Part shown: positions 1 through 10,480 of the stretch, piece by piece | Layout of the letters: each line of letters opens with the position of its first letter | Position numbering within the stretch: position 1 is the first letter of the stretch | From: Melieria omissa | Taxonomy: Eukaryota > Arthropoda > Insecta > Diptera > Ulidiidae | Direction: 5' to 3' | Assembly (NCBI GenBank): GCA_963971225.1 | Contig: OZ020267.1 | Location: 55,631,590-55,695,589, forward strand | Length of the DNA: 64,000 nt | Translations under genes and position numbers: made by a program | Notes under the pieces: generated by a model | What the model saw: the letters and a program-made list of their open reading frames with translations, nothing else | What the model was told of the DNA's origin: nothing | Database searches by the model: none

Positions 1-151
1 GATCAACTGGTCTGGAGCATATAAGTGCTCAGACCATTTTACGACACTTGCATCAAATTTCCATTATTGAGGTTAGGTTTTCCTAGAAACTTTGCTCGTC
101 TGTAAGCAAACTTTCTAGTCATCTGAGTTACAGAATCTGTCAACTATGGTC

Positions 152-640
152 CTATTTTGTAGAGATGGCTGTTACGGAAAAAGTGTTGGGGGAAAAAAAG
201 TGAATCATGAAGTATTTTCTATCTAAAAGTAGGGTTGATTGTGTTCTTTTAAAAGCAAATTTAACGCATTTCTTAAAGTGATGTAGTTTCTTATTGTTGT
301 CAAGTATACGTTTTTGGACCCAAGTATGAATACACTGTTTTTTTTGTTTTTTTTGACGAGCCAACGCGCAGGGGATGACTCCTATAAATGCGAGGCATTG
401 CGCTGGTTCAGGAAGGATATATAGGTTGGGAGAGAGGAAGTTGGGTGAAGAATTTATGGACTCTTGCCTTGAATCCATCAAGATCATAGGTGCTGGGGAA
501 AACATCTGCAGGGAGACCATTCCACAATCGCGCTGTTCGGGCCAGGAACGAACTTTCTCTGCAGTGCGTAGTGCGCTAGAACATCATTTCGACGTGGAAT
601 GCATGGGCGCCAGTGTTCAAACGGGTTGCCCGTTTTAGGT
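152..640 (-). mobile_element. possible non-LTR retrotransposon 3'-end remnant
   Basis: On the minus strand a short open stretch carries a pattern resembling the C-terminal tail of insect reverse transcriptases: an arginine/tryptophan-poor copy of the 'WN-LP-xxVF' signature, then 'MDSRQ', then a proline/serine-rich end. No catalytic motif is present, so this rests on a weak resemblance and may be wrong. It is AT-richer on both flanks, and nothing suggests an expressed gene. Bases 1-151 show nothing I recognise. Confidence 0.2.
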
Positions 641-2440
641 CAACAACTGCATGTCTTGTTATTCAAAAAGCATTCAAAAATGCTAAAATGTCTAAATGTT
701 GAAACATTTAATTTTCGTTCAGTTCTCATTTCTCAATTGGACAAATCGTCTAACTTGCACAGAATTGAGCGAACAACAATCTAAAGTTTAAAAAAAAAAT
801 CTTTGTATAAAGATCGCTCAATTCTTCGGCAAACATTTACTTTTCAGATTATTAACTCATGCATTCAGATTATTAACTCAGGTACTTCGCGAGTGACCAC
901 TAGAGCTGAGAAAACCGTTCTAAGACAATCTAAATGCTGAGAAAACCGTTTGTCTATAATCTAGCTGAACTAACTGGCACTGAGATTCGTAAAATAGACT
1001 AATTTCTTAAAACAGAAAACCAAACAAAACCAATGAAACAAGCACAGATTTTATCACTTTTCTAAGGCTAAGGTTTGTTATCATGAAATTAGATTATTTT
1101 GGATATCAAAATGACACTTTTCGTTGTTTACTGCTCCAGTTATATTCCCTGCCTCACTCTACCTAACTTCATTACAGAAATAATCTCTTAAAGCATTTGC
1201 TATTTCAAAGCTTTCTGTCCATTCTGCCAATATTTACTTTTTTGTTGGGGACATAGATTTAACGAAAATGAAAACACCAAAAGCAACAAAACAAAAAATT
1301 AAAACTAAAAATAAAAATTTAAAATGTAATAAGCAAACAAACAAGTGTATTAAAAATTTAATGAATTTGCCACCTCAGCGATATGTAACAACAACAACAA
1401 CAACAACAAAAACAAAACGGAATGAAAAATAGTAAAAACTTTTTGTAAAAGCAAATTTTTTTCTAGTGTACTTCAAGTGGAGAAAATTGCAAATCAGGTA
1501 AATAAAAATATTAAATAACAAAATAACGAAAGATAAATGAACACTTTTTTAGCAGCAAAAACAGCAACAAGCAACATTTTTAGTAAATGCAAATATTAAC
1601 AATATTAATAAAAAATAAAAAAATATATATATAAAAAAAATATATATAAACGTAGCACTAAATGTAGATAAACTGAAATAAAAATAAATAGAATAACAGT
1701 AATAATAATAAAAAAAGAAACAAAAATCAATTGCATATACGTAAAGCAAAAATGATAGAAATCTGTAACTGTAAACAATGGAAACCACGGAAGAAACATT
1801 TAGCAAAAATGAAAGAACAAAAAACAAAAAACAATTGTTTTCTATGTAAAAAGTGTAAAAACCAAATGGTATTAATAAAAATTATGAAAATGGCACTAAA
1901 TAAGAAATTAAATTTTTCAATGTTAATTGAAAAAGCAAATGAGAAATTGAAAACTTTCCATATGGCCAACAATAAAAACGAGGAAGTATGAAAAAATAAT
2001 AATAACAAAAAACAACAAGAAATTGATGAGAACGCAATAAAAATGAACAACAACAAAACATTTGTATGAAACAAAACGGAAAAATGAAGCGTACATTCAT
2101 TTAAATTTAATAAATTGAAATCACTACTTAATGGACAAAACTGAATATGTAAGAAAATATTTATACGGCGACAGTGGCAGCAAACGAAAAACACAAAACT
2201 TCAAAAACAAAAAAGCTTAAACGAAAAATTAGTTTGATAGAGAAGCGCCCAAACGGCAAAAAAGAGGCGGCAAATGCAAACATATTTTTACCCTGAAAAC
2301 TCAATATTCAATGCAAAAACAAAATGATGCAAAATATATCACAATTACATTAAAAAAAATTAACGAACGCAAGTAATTATAATAAAAACTAATGCATTAT
2401 AAAACCTAAGAACACAAAAACAATACAACATTGAAGACAA
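641..2440. other. AT-rich non-coding DNA, no gene seen
   Basis: Strongly A-rich on the plus strand, with CAA triplet runs near 1389-1410 and many AAATA/AACAA stretches. All open frames here are low-complexity Lys/Asn or Phe/Tyr translations of A/T runs. Small direct duplications occur at about 844-882 and 905-950. A 12-bp perfect hairpin (AGAATTGAGCGA / TCGCTCAATTCT) sits at about 762-822. It could be a UTR or intron of a gene outside the window, but nothing proves that. Confidence 0.5.
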
Positions 2441-2454
2441 GTTTTCAGTAAACT

Positions 2455-2526
2455 GAGAGAGAGAGAGAGAAAGAGAGCTGCTGCCTAACAGCGTCACAGA
2501 TGTATGTAAGAGAGAAAGGGAGAGCG
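2455..2526. repeat. GA-rich simple repeat
   Basis: A run of GAGAGAGA at 2455-2478 is followed by further AGAGAGAAAGG and GAGCGACAGGAGG blocks. GAGA repeats can bind GAGA factor in flies, but no promoter elements or gene are seen beside this one, so it is annotated only as a simple repeat. Confidence 0.7.
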
Positions 2527-2568
2527 ACAGGAGGGAAAGCAAAAACTTGTTGCAGCTTTAACTTAGTT

Positions 2569-2678
2569 CAGTGATGGTCATTCTGCTACTCGGCCAGCAG
2601 TGATGCCGACGCGGCTATACGAATATAAGGCAGCGCTGGCGTCGCTGCTAGTCGCGAGTAGTAGAATGGCCATCACTG
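2569..2678. mobile_element. short hairpin MITE-like element, copy 1
   Basis: Terminal inverted repeats of 24 bp begin CAGTGATG and end CATCACTG; about 22 of 24 positions pair. The core is about 60 bp. The same left arm (CAGTGATG..CATTCTGCTA) recurs in the hairpin at 3475-3533, so this is a family. The CA-G start resembles hAT termini, but no 8-bp target duplication is visible at this copy. Confidence 0.55.
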
Positions 2679-2929
2679 CTGAACTTCGCTTGCAGAGCTG
2701 CAAGTTCACTCCATGGCAGCGCTCTCTTTCGATTTGGTTACAATTTTCTGTAAACAAGTCCATACCTAATTTCTATGATTGTTATACATACATATATACA
2801 TAAATGCAATGGCGAAATTCGAATTCGAATTGTTTTCCTTCGTTTCACTACCACTAAGTGTGTACATGTAATTACATTTTTATCGTTAATCGAGTTGCTA
2901 ACTTCAAATGCTGAATAGTTCAATTGCAA

Positions 2930-2995
2930 TCACACTCACACTGACACTCACAAACATACACACACAAACTCATACACATGACACTCACACATCAG
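2930..2995. repeat. CA-rich simple sequence
   Basis: Interrupted CACACTCACACTGACACTC and ACACACACAAACTC blocks. The rest of 2680-3470 is AT-rich, with AATTAATTAA and TATATATATA runs near 3250-3370, and no coding signal. Confidence 0.6.
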
Positions 2996-3474
2996 CAGCG
3001 ACACGTATCCGTACGCATGCACATATAAACGTTTGAACGTTGCATAACTTATTATACTAAATATAATTGATGATTATTATTATTCTTAAATTATATTATG
3101 CGTAAATAAGTGACGAACTCAACTTAACAAAATCGAACATAGGAAAAGCATTTTGCATATAAATGCAGCCAAGTAAACAAATGAGACAGAACACAGAACA
3201 TAGCGCAATGCCGCACAGTGAATCCTGTCAAATGGCAAATCACAATTAAATTTAATTAATTAATTTGTAAAAATATACATAAACACACATCTACATAAAT
3301 ATATATATATATATTATATAAATATATGAATATATATTTACGGCAATTATTTTAACGGTTCAATAAAAATTATATTAATTAATTATAAATAAACAAAACA
3401 ACAAAAAACATTATACAAAGGAAGAAAATTAATCGATCGTTTTATTTACAATTATTGTTAACAATGCTTTGTAT

Positions 3475-3533
3475 CAGTGATGACCATTCTGCTAATCGCG
3501 ATTAACTATTCTCTACTAGAATAATCATCACTG
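3475..3533. mobile_element. short hairpin MITE-like element, copy 2
   Basis: A 59-bp imperfect palindrome whose left arm starts CAGTGATGACCATTCTGC and whose right arm ends ATCATCACTG. It shares the left arm with the 2569-2678 hairpin but has a much shorter centre. The symmetry extends two or three bases outside the CAGTG/CACTG termini. Family relationship is seen directly; the transposon class is not established. Confidence 0.5.
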
Positions 3534-3558
3534 ATATAAATACTTTCGCTGCTGAAGC

Positions 3559-4664
3559 TTAACCCTTTCGCTATTTTGTTGCCATATGGCAACATGCTAC
3601 TTTGTGGACTTCTGAACTCGGAAATTTCAAGGTCCTTAGAATAGTTTGAAGTTGCAGGAAAAATACGAAATTAATAAACTGAATATTTAAGTTTAACCCT
3701 TTCAGTCACAATGTCCAATATATTAGACTACATCCCAAAATTTGAAACTTTTTAGTTTGACGTTTTCTTTCAATTTAGATACTTTTTTTTAATTTTAGCT
3801 GAAGTAAATGAAGAAATACTCAACTTTTCGTTATGCGTAAAAATGTTTAACCCTTTTGTCAATACGAAGGTACCTGGGTACCTTTCGCATTTTTGAGGTA
3901 AAAATATCCTACTTTCGGCCAAGGAAAGCTATGCTGATATTTTAAGTATCTTCCTAAAAATCAATTTACTATCTACAGGGTGTTTTTTTTAGAGGTTTGT
4001 TTTTCGAATAGAGATAAAACTGGCATTTTGTGGTCAAATCTGGCAACTCTAATGTCATTTATGTTCAGTTTGGTTTGCCATTTCATCATGAACAGGTTGA
4101 CAAAAGAACAACGCTTGCAAATCGTGCAAATTTATTTCGAAAATAATGGTTCAGTTCGCGAAGTTTAACGCAAGCTCCGTCCATTTTATGGTCGACATAA
4201 TCGTCCATCAGAGCAAAATCGGTCCATCCATCGGTTAACCATGGGTCGTTTTCGCACTACGTTTACTCTATGTGATAATACGCATCCGCAGAGACGTCGA
4301 ACAGTGCGCACCGAAAAAACAATTGCCGCTGTAGAGCAAAATGTTGAAGAGGACCCGAATGAATCGATTCGCCACCGTGCACAGCAATTGGAGCTGGTTG
4401 AAAATTGGACCTGTAGAATTGGCTTTATTCGAGCCAGCCGCGGCGGCCACATGCCCGAAATCATATTTAAACATTAATGGCATAAAATTATCCTTCCAAT
4501 AAAGCCAAATTGATGGACATTAAAACGATTTTATTGTGTTTTATTTCAATTCGAAGTTCTATACCTCTAAAAAAAACACCCTATATAAATAACCACATAG
4601 AAGCTGAAAACGTTAAATTTAAAATTTTAACTTTCCCAGTAAAAACCTGTAGCGAAAGGGTTAA
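3559..4664. mobile_element. TTAA-flanked piggyBac-like non-autonomous element with mariner inserted
   Basis: The element starts TTAA-CCCTTTCGCTA and ends TAGCGAAAGGG-TTAA: an 11-bp inverted repeat starting CCC inside a duplicated TTAA, which is the target signature of piggyBac-type transposons. No piggyBac transposase is encoded. The left part (3563-3860) has a diverged second copy at 35939-36280. A mariner derivative (3976-4583) lies inside it, so the TTAA element is the older insertion. Additional TTAACCCTTT motifs occur internally at about 3693 and 3848, possibly from tandem or nested copies. Confidence 0.6.
3976..4583 (+). mobile_element. internally deleted mariner-family element, copy 1
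   Basis: Terminal repeats AGGGTGTTTTTTTTAGAGGT and ACCTCTAAAAAAAACACCCT are perfect inverses and are bordered by TA. The interior encodes the N-terminal helix-turn-helix of a mariner-type transposase, beginning MNRLTKEQRLQIVQ at 4088, then jumps to the last about 25 codons ending IIFKH. The DDE catalytic core is absent. This copy also has an in-frame TAA after 'SVREV' and extra bases near 4198. It is about 95% like the copy at 49133-49736, so the family moved fairly recently using a transposase from elsewhere. Confidence 0.9.
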
Positions 4665-4691
4665 TTTGTGACTATTCGAATTATTGGGTGG

Positions 4692-5056
4692 GTAAAAAGT
4701 AATTTCGGTTTTGCAATTTTTCTTATATAAAAAATTAACTTTTCTTTTTTTTTGTTTCTTGTTCACTTTTTCTCTTTTTTTTGTTCCGTGTTCACTCCTC
4801 TCTGGAGCATAGGGCTCCACAAGACAGTCTTGTGTTGGTTTCGTTAATCAGTTGTGTTGTTCTGCCAGGGTAGGTGATTGGCCTGCCGCAGGTAGTCCTA
4901 AGTGATGGAATCATCTAATGCCGCTCAGGAACGTCGCCTCCGCTCGTAGCGCCATCTGTTGTGATGAGGTTACAGCAGAATGGTTGGGGACCTCGCTAGA
5001 ACAGGTTGGTGCGCGCTGTTTTCGCAGTTGTCCGCTTCCACTTGCAGATGTCGCTC
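4692..5056 (+). repeat. dispersed repeat shared with 58.8-59.05 kb
   Basis: The stretch from about 4948 to 5056, including 'TTGGTGCGCGCTGTTTTCGC' and 'CCGCTTCCACTTGCAGATG', is clearly homologous to 58940-59045. There it lies just before a reverse-transcriptase C-terminal remnant, so both are probably pieces of one non-LTR retrotransposon family. The open frame at 4918-5115 is not recognised as a gene. Confidence 0.5.
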
Positions 5057-5724
5057 GTGCGCGTGTTTTGCGTAACTGTTTATTTGTTTGCTTTTATCAG
5101 CCGCACAGCGCATAATTGTGCGTTCTATTGCGTGGAAGTGGAATAGGAATAATTGGGTTGGAAATCAATGAACTTGGATATGTTGCAGGGTTTTTAGGAA
5201 AATTTAGAGAACAGGAAAAATCGGAAAAATTGGATGGAAAAGTGCGGGGACAGTGCACACGGCGGGAGTTGAACCCGTAAAAAAGTAATTTCGGTTTTGC
5301 AATTTTTCTTATACAAAAAATTAACTTTAATCAATGTTTATTTTCGGTTCGCGGCGGAGCGGATAAATGAAAAGTCGGGTCAATTCGGGTTGTGAATCTT
5401 TATTCTTTGCCGTACGTACAACAAGTGACAAGTAATACAACAAACACTAAACGTTACAAACGGTCGAAGCCGGGGAGCATCAAATAGGGGGAACATTAGT
5501 GCAAAAGGAGAAGGAAAGATTGGGATTAGTGATGGGTTCGACGGATGACTAAATACAGCACAGTACATCTGGACAAGCAATGATATATTTTCTCATGACT
5601 CCATGATTCCGCGCTTCGTAAAACTTCTAACAGCAAAAAACCAAATACAGCTCAGTATAATTATAAGGAGTGTGAATTAATTTGTGCGATTTTACAACAA
5701 ATGGTGCAACTAGCTATTCCATAA
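5057..5724. other. repeat-derived DNA with 50-bp direct repeat and tRNA B-box-like motif
   Basis: Bases 5280-5330 repeat 4692-4742 almost exactly (starts AAAAAGTAATTTCGGTTTTG), a direct repeat about 590 bp apart. Just before it, 5255-5276 read on the minus strand give GGTTCAACTCCCGCCG, a pol III B-box-like sequence as found at tRNA 3' ends. No A box is seen at the right distance, so this is not called a tRNA. The rest has no gene signal. Confidence 0.4.
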
Positions 5725-6110
5725 GTTAGGTTAGGTTAGGTTACGGAAGGGGTGTGTGCAGCAAGCACTTTCATTTGGAAATCCTGTTGGGTCCATTGTG
5801 ATTCCCTTCATTTTTCGGAAAAAAAACTGGTGTCTTCTTTTATCTGTTGGGATGCCTGTAGATCCAAACGGGATATTTTGGGAACCATTTGGTCTTGGCG
5901 AGGAAATTGTTTAGATCGATTAGCCGTTTTTCTAAATATTCATTGGAAAGTTACTGCGTTTATGCGTCTTGGCTCGAACACATTCAAGATAGCAGCGACA
6001 CGGCCACACCACTTCAAGATGACGTCGACTTCAACCATCGCCGTGTAGTCAACTACGTGACTACAATGAAAGCGGCAGCAAAGTCATCACAATTATATTT
6101 TTGAGCTCCT
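5725..6110 (+). repeat. dispersed repeat headed by TTAGG units
   Basis: Begins with about three and a half TTAGG units (5725-5743), then 'GGAAGGGGTGTGTGC'. The same header and following text recur around 49095-49135 and 49740-49880 (the second split by a mariner), and in degraded form at 43548-43640. Shared phrases include 'TTATCTGTTG', 'GTAGATCCA' and 'AACCATTTGGT'. Its function and class are unknown. Confidence 0.5.
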
Positions 6111-6119
6111 AAACTTACA

Positions 6120-6400
6120 TACTTACTCAACTGCGTGTAGATAGCTTCTTCTTGCCCTGATTTACTACCAGACCCATTTTGGCAGATTCTCTTTCGATTA
6201 CCGCACACGACTTTTACCTTTTCGAAAAAAATGCATTTGCTGATGAAAGAAAAACTATCTGTGGGCCTGAAAGCCAATTAAAAGGTTTATATTTAATTGA
6301 CTTTCATGCCCACCAACGTTTTTCCGACGACCGGCTGACAATCCTTACCACTGTTTCGAAAATGGAATTATTGAATTGAAAATTGCACTAATTGAAAGAG
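6120..6400 (+). mobile_element. possible mariner transposase 3' remnant
   Basis: One plus-strand frame reads 'YLFEK', then 'FADERK', reminiscent of the mariner 'DLAPxDFxLFxxL' block. The remnant is short, frameshifted and lacks visible terminal repeats. I give it low confidence. Confidence 0.25.
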
Positions 6401-6507
6401 CACTAATTTGAAAATAAAAAATAGTTCGGTTTCGCAAAAAAAAGATTGTTGTTCTCATTTTTTAAAAGTCTGGCTTACTACACTGTGTGAAGATAATTTT
6501 GACCTAT

Positions 6508-6868
6508 CCAAAAGATGATATAGACGTGAAACAAAAGATCATTCACAGTAACCAGATATACTCAGTTTTTTCTAAATCAATGTGTTTTTAAAGGAATTTT
6601 TATATTTTAAGGACAAATACATTTCAAAGACTTTTTTAATATTTGCAGTTATGCAATGATGGAGAGATGGGTATCAAGTGAAAGAGAAAACTTTGCCGCT
6701 CTTTGACTAAATTTTCTATTTTCAACTTTCAGAATCAAATTTTGTTCGCAAGGTCCTTTCAAATATGTATGCTTCGATATCTTTAAAGCTTTTTAACAAA
6801 TTCTTTTAAGAAATATATGTTTTGGATCAATGAATGACCTCTAGTTTCACGTTTATATCATCTTTTGG
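6508..6868. mobile_element. foldback element, 25-bp terminal inverted repeats
   Basis: Left arm 6508-6532 (starts CCAAAAGATGATATAGACGT) pairs with right arm 6844-6868 with only a few mismatches. Internal text 'ATGGGTATCAAGTGAAAGAG' (about 6668) is shared with the palindrome at 34472-35402, with 35490-35560, and with about 62320-62350. This defines a dispersed foldback family with at least four copies here. No coding capacity. Confidence 0.6.
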
Positions 6869-7368
6869 AAGAGTATATACAAGAGTGGTTTTTACTTGCA
6901 CCATTCTTAGAAACACAGGGAGGGAGGGAGACATTTTTACAAGTAAATTTTTAAATGATTATTTTGTGTTATATGCCACAAGTGAGAATACTGAACTCAT
7001 TTAAATCCTCTGATTTAGGTTTAAAAGGGTTTTTTGTCTATTTCTACCAAAAGTAAAAGAAAACTAATAATGCCAGTAGTTGAAATACCATGGGGTTGGA
7101 TGATTAGGTCAATAAGTTAAACCCCGTTTATAACTTATTGACGTATTGATGCCGTTTAATGCCTGCTGGACGAACAACCCTTAACACTTGAATGCCCAAT
7201 TGAGTCAAAATTACTGCATTGAGGTCTTTCACTATTGCTAAGAGGAAATCTTCCATGACTTTACTACTTTTTAAGGCCAAGTTAAAATAAAAACTTTAGA
7301 AGTGTTTAAAACTGGTTACCCCTCTTTAAAACCTGATTCAATATAGGCATTAAAGAAAGGTAGGATTG
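6869..7368. other. non-coding DNA, no feature recognised
   Basis: AT-rich unique-looking sequence without a usable open frame. A local inverted pair 'CAATAAGTTAAAC' / 'GTTTATAACTTATTG' lies at about 7110-7142. Confidence 0.4.
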
Positions 7369-7680
7369 GTCGCCGTAGCTCAGCTGGTTAGTGCGTTGGG
7401 CCGCGAGTCAAATGCGACGCTCGAACTCAGGTTCAAGACTCCCTTGCTGCTAACACCGAAAAAAAAGAAAAACAACAATTTTTCTTTCGGCGGCTGTCAA
7501 ACCTTTGAGAGCAAAAATTGCCTATAAAAAAGCTCCCAACTCGCCGTTCGGAATCGGCATAAAACTATAGGTCCCTTCCAACCTTGAACGATTCACACGC
7601 ACAACATGAATGGTTACGGGTAGCTAGGCCCTAGTCTCGTAATCGGGAGGAGAAGGAGGAAGGATTGGCCCGATATTCCA
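7369..7680 (+). mobile_element. tRNA-derived SINE
   Basis: The 5' part contains a pol III A box (GTAGCTCAGCTGGTTAGTGC, about 7377) and a B box (GGTTCAAGACT, about 7431) at tRNA-like spacing. A cloverleaf does not close, so it is not a functional tRNA gene. The body follows, including 'ATAAAACTATAGGTCCCTTCC' (about 7559). A piece of this body, 'ATAAAACTGTAGGTCCC', recurs at about 9907-9923, showing that it is dispersed. SINEs need LINE enzymes supplied in trans; LINE fragments exist elsewhere in the window. Confidence 0.75.
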
Positions 7681-9778
7681 GTGTAATAATTATACAAAAT
7701 ATATACTTATAAATTGAATTAAAAAGAAATATTGAGCATACCTCGCTTGCGCTATTCGGGAAAGGAATTTCACTGGCGGCTAGCAGCAGACTACTCGTAA
7801 TCCAGTTGTGACGCAGTTAAGAATAACAGCACTCGGAAACATTTGTTTTTATACATTTTTATTTGTTTTTTTTTAATTATTTGTTGTTATTTTCTTTGTT
7901 TATGTTTCTACGAAACTTATTTCGTTAGCTCACCTTATAAAAAAAGAAAGGAAATTTAAAATTAAAAGAAAAAAAAAACACAACGCTTCCGCGTAGACTG
8001 CGCATGAGTGCATGCGAATTGTTGACAATGCGATATACAATACTATTGTTGTTATTGTTGTTTGCTGCTGGTATTGAAATTGACTGGGCGCGCACTGATT
8101 CAATGTACAGTATGTTCAATGTTGTATATGTAAGTATTTCTATGCGTATGGAAAGGCTATATTAAAATGTACGAGTACTTAACGCGAGCAAAGGCAATTC
8201 GCAATGCCTGTGCTGCTGTATAATTCTATTTATTTGTATTGTATTGTATTGACTTTGGGGTCGATTATGCTTAATAAATTATTTGTGGATGCACCTTGCT
8301 TGCTCAGCGACTTGTTCATTTGTTTATGGATTGCGACAACACAAAATGTTTTGCTATTGTGGTAACAATGGCCACTTGCAAAGTGGCACTTTTGTCTTAG
8401 TTTATTGTGGGGTAGAGCCTTTCGTTTTGCTAGTTTGCAAATCGGTACTAATCGCATGGAGGCAGGTGTGCAGGTGTGTGTGCTTACGTTTACAAATAAA
8501 TTTTCTGCAATGCCTTTGGATTTGTCACACAAAATCGTTACGCTCGTCTCTTTATCGACTCTTACTTGGCGGTACAAAAATTTGTTGCAGCTATTTTTCG
8601 TACAATAAAATGTTCAAATGTTTGTTTCGCTCTCATTGTTGCGCCTGTAATGCTTTCGTGCCAGTGGCGCCGCGCATACACATCTGTACTTTGACTAAAT
8701 TTTCTTTTCTAGCGGCACGGGGCGACGACTAATTTCAAAATTGTATATGGTAAATATATATATATTTTAAATGTATATATAGCTTTATCTAACGGCAAAT
8801 GTATTGTATATGGATATAAGAATAGCAATAATGTAAATATTTTGTTTTACGCTGCACTTTGCGCGGCGGCATTACAATTCGTTTCACTTGGTTTTGCCAC
8901 GTTTTTCAATATTTTTCTTATTTTTTGTTAATATTTTGTTTTACAAATAAGCCTGAGGCACATACACATTATTTTGTTGTTTTTTTTTTTTAATTATTGT
9001 TTTAACTTAAGGTGCTGTTTATGGGTTTATTTACAGTTGGAAATAAATTTCGTTTGTTTTGAATTGGAAACATTTTTGTAAATCTTATAGATTTCATAAT
9101 TAAATTAATTTTGTATTGTTGTTGTTAATTTTGAATTGTTTCACAATGCACATTAAACCAGAAAAGTTTTACTTTGTTTTCGCTTATTGTTTTGCTGTAT
9201 TCACTTACATTTACACTTAATAGACATAGAATAATATTTACTTATATGTATACAGTAAAATGTGAAAATCACTACTAATGTACAACAACATAACATGTAC
9301 AGCTACAACATACAGTAGATGGGAAACAAAAATAGGAAGATCAAATAAAATAACACAAACTAATTGGGATATTATGAAGTGTGAAGTAAACGAAATTTGT
9401 TGCAAATTTGTTGTGATTTTAGTTATATTTGTTTGGCGGTGCTGTTATATAGCAGAGAAAGGCTTAAATATGTAAGTATGACGAGAGTAAAGGCAAATTA
9501 TTATAAATAAAAATGTTTAACACACCAAGTGTGCATTGTTTGTTTCACTAACTTGTTCGTAAAAAAGAAAAAAAAACAAATTGACAATTGTTGACACAGA
9601 GTTACAACAAATATTCAAATATTTCACAACAATAAATTTGGCAAAAAATCAACAAACAAACACCAACATAACATTGTGCAACTACAACTAGAATTTTGTC
9701 AGCATATACAAATTATAGAAATAAAATATAATTACAATAGAAAATATACAATAAATCCAAGAGTTCAAAACATGCATA
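7681..9778. other. AT-rich non-coding DNA, no gene recognised
   Basis: Several open frames of 60-150 codons occur (the longest at 8283-8732), but they are Cys/Phe/Leu-rich, overlap one another on both strands and match no family I know. TATATA runs lie near 8755-8785, and TTGTT-rich sequence is frequent. This could be a UTR or intron of a neighbouring gene. Confidence 0.45.
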
Positions 9779-9780
9779 CA

Positions 9781-10480
9781 CGAGGGCCGTTTAATAAAAA
9801 CCTGACCTTGGCAAGAAAATACATAGTTTATATGAATTAAACATGATTTTACATAAGTTCAATATTTCCAAATTCCTCGTGGCTGTGTGGAAGATGCCAT
9901 GTTGTCATAAAACTGTAGGTCCCATCAAAATTGCAAATTTATTATTATTATTTATTGTTCAGTTTGTGGTCGAGAGAATGTTGGACGAAAGAAAATTACA
10001 AAATAAAAGTTGTTTTAAACCAATTGTGAACTATTGGACAATAGTATTCGGAAGTAAAAGTACCAATATATATATTCACAAAGCAGATGCTGCCGTTGTT
10101 ACTTTATTCCATAAGTCAGTGCCGTAAATGCACAAGAGTGACAAGAAGACTAAGCCCGGACCAACTTATCGCCCAATAATTTTGAGTCGCAGATACTCGA
10201 CGAATACAGTTTTGATCATTTTTCGAAGCAAGTTCACTCACATTTAGCAAAGAAAATAGTTTTCTATTGTCAAAACAATGTTTCGGTCCAACCACAACAT
10301 GCTGGGAGTTCCTCTCTTTCAAATAAAACTATTAGCTCCGTGCAAGAACATCTGACTCGGGACAGAAATTAAGAAAAAACCATAAGCAAAAAGAAAAACA
10401 TCGAAATTTTACACTGAAAGAAGACGAGACAAAATAGCTTTCTAGCTCTGGTAAAGTGCTTATCTTGCGGCCCTCGTCAA
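9781..10480. mobile_element. degenerate mariner-like element with short terminal repeats
   Basis: Left end CGAGGGCCGTTTAATAAA and right end CGGCCCTCG form a 9-bp inverted repeat. The left end resembles the CGAGGGYCGTT... termini of some mariner elements. The interior has no readable transposase. A SINE fragment (about 9907-9923) is included. Low confidence because the paired repeat is short. Confidence 0.35.

Noticed and set aside
5725..5743. Telomere remnant (TTAGG)
   Set aside because: Only about four units, internal, and shared as the header of a dispersed repeat elsewhere in the window.
7377..7450. Functional tRNA gene
   Set aside because: A and B boxes are present but the acceptor and T stems do not pair, and the sequence continues into a dispersed body; a SINE explains it better.
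8283..8732. 149-codon plus-strand open frame as a gene
   Set aside because: Cys-rich but matches no family, overlaps another open frame on the opposite strand, and lies in repeat-poor AT-rich DNA without promoter signals.
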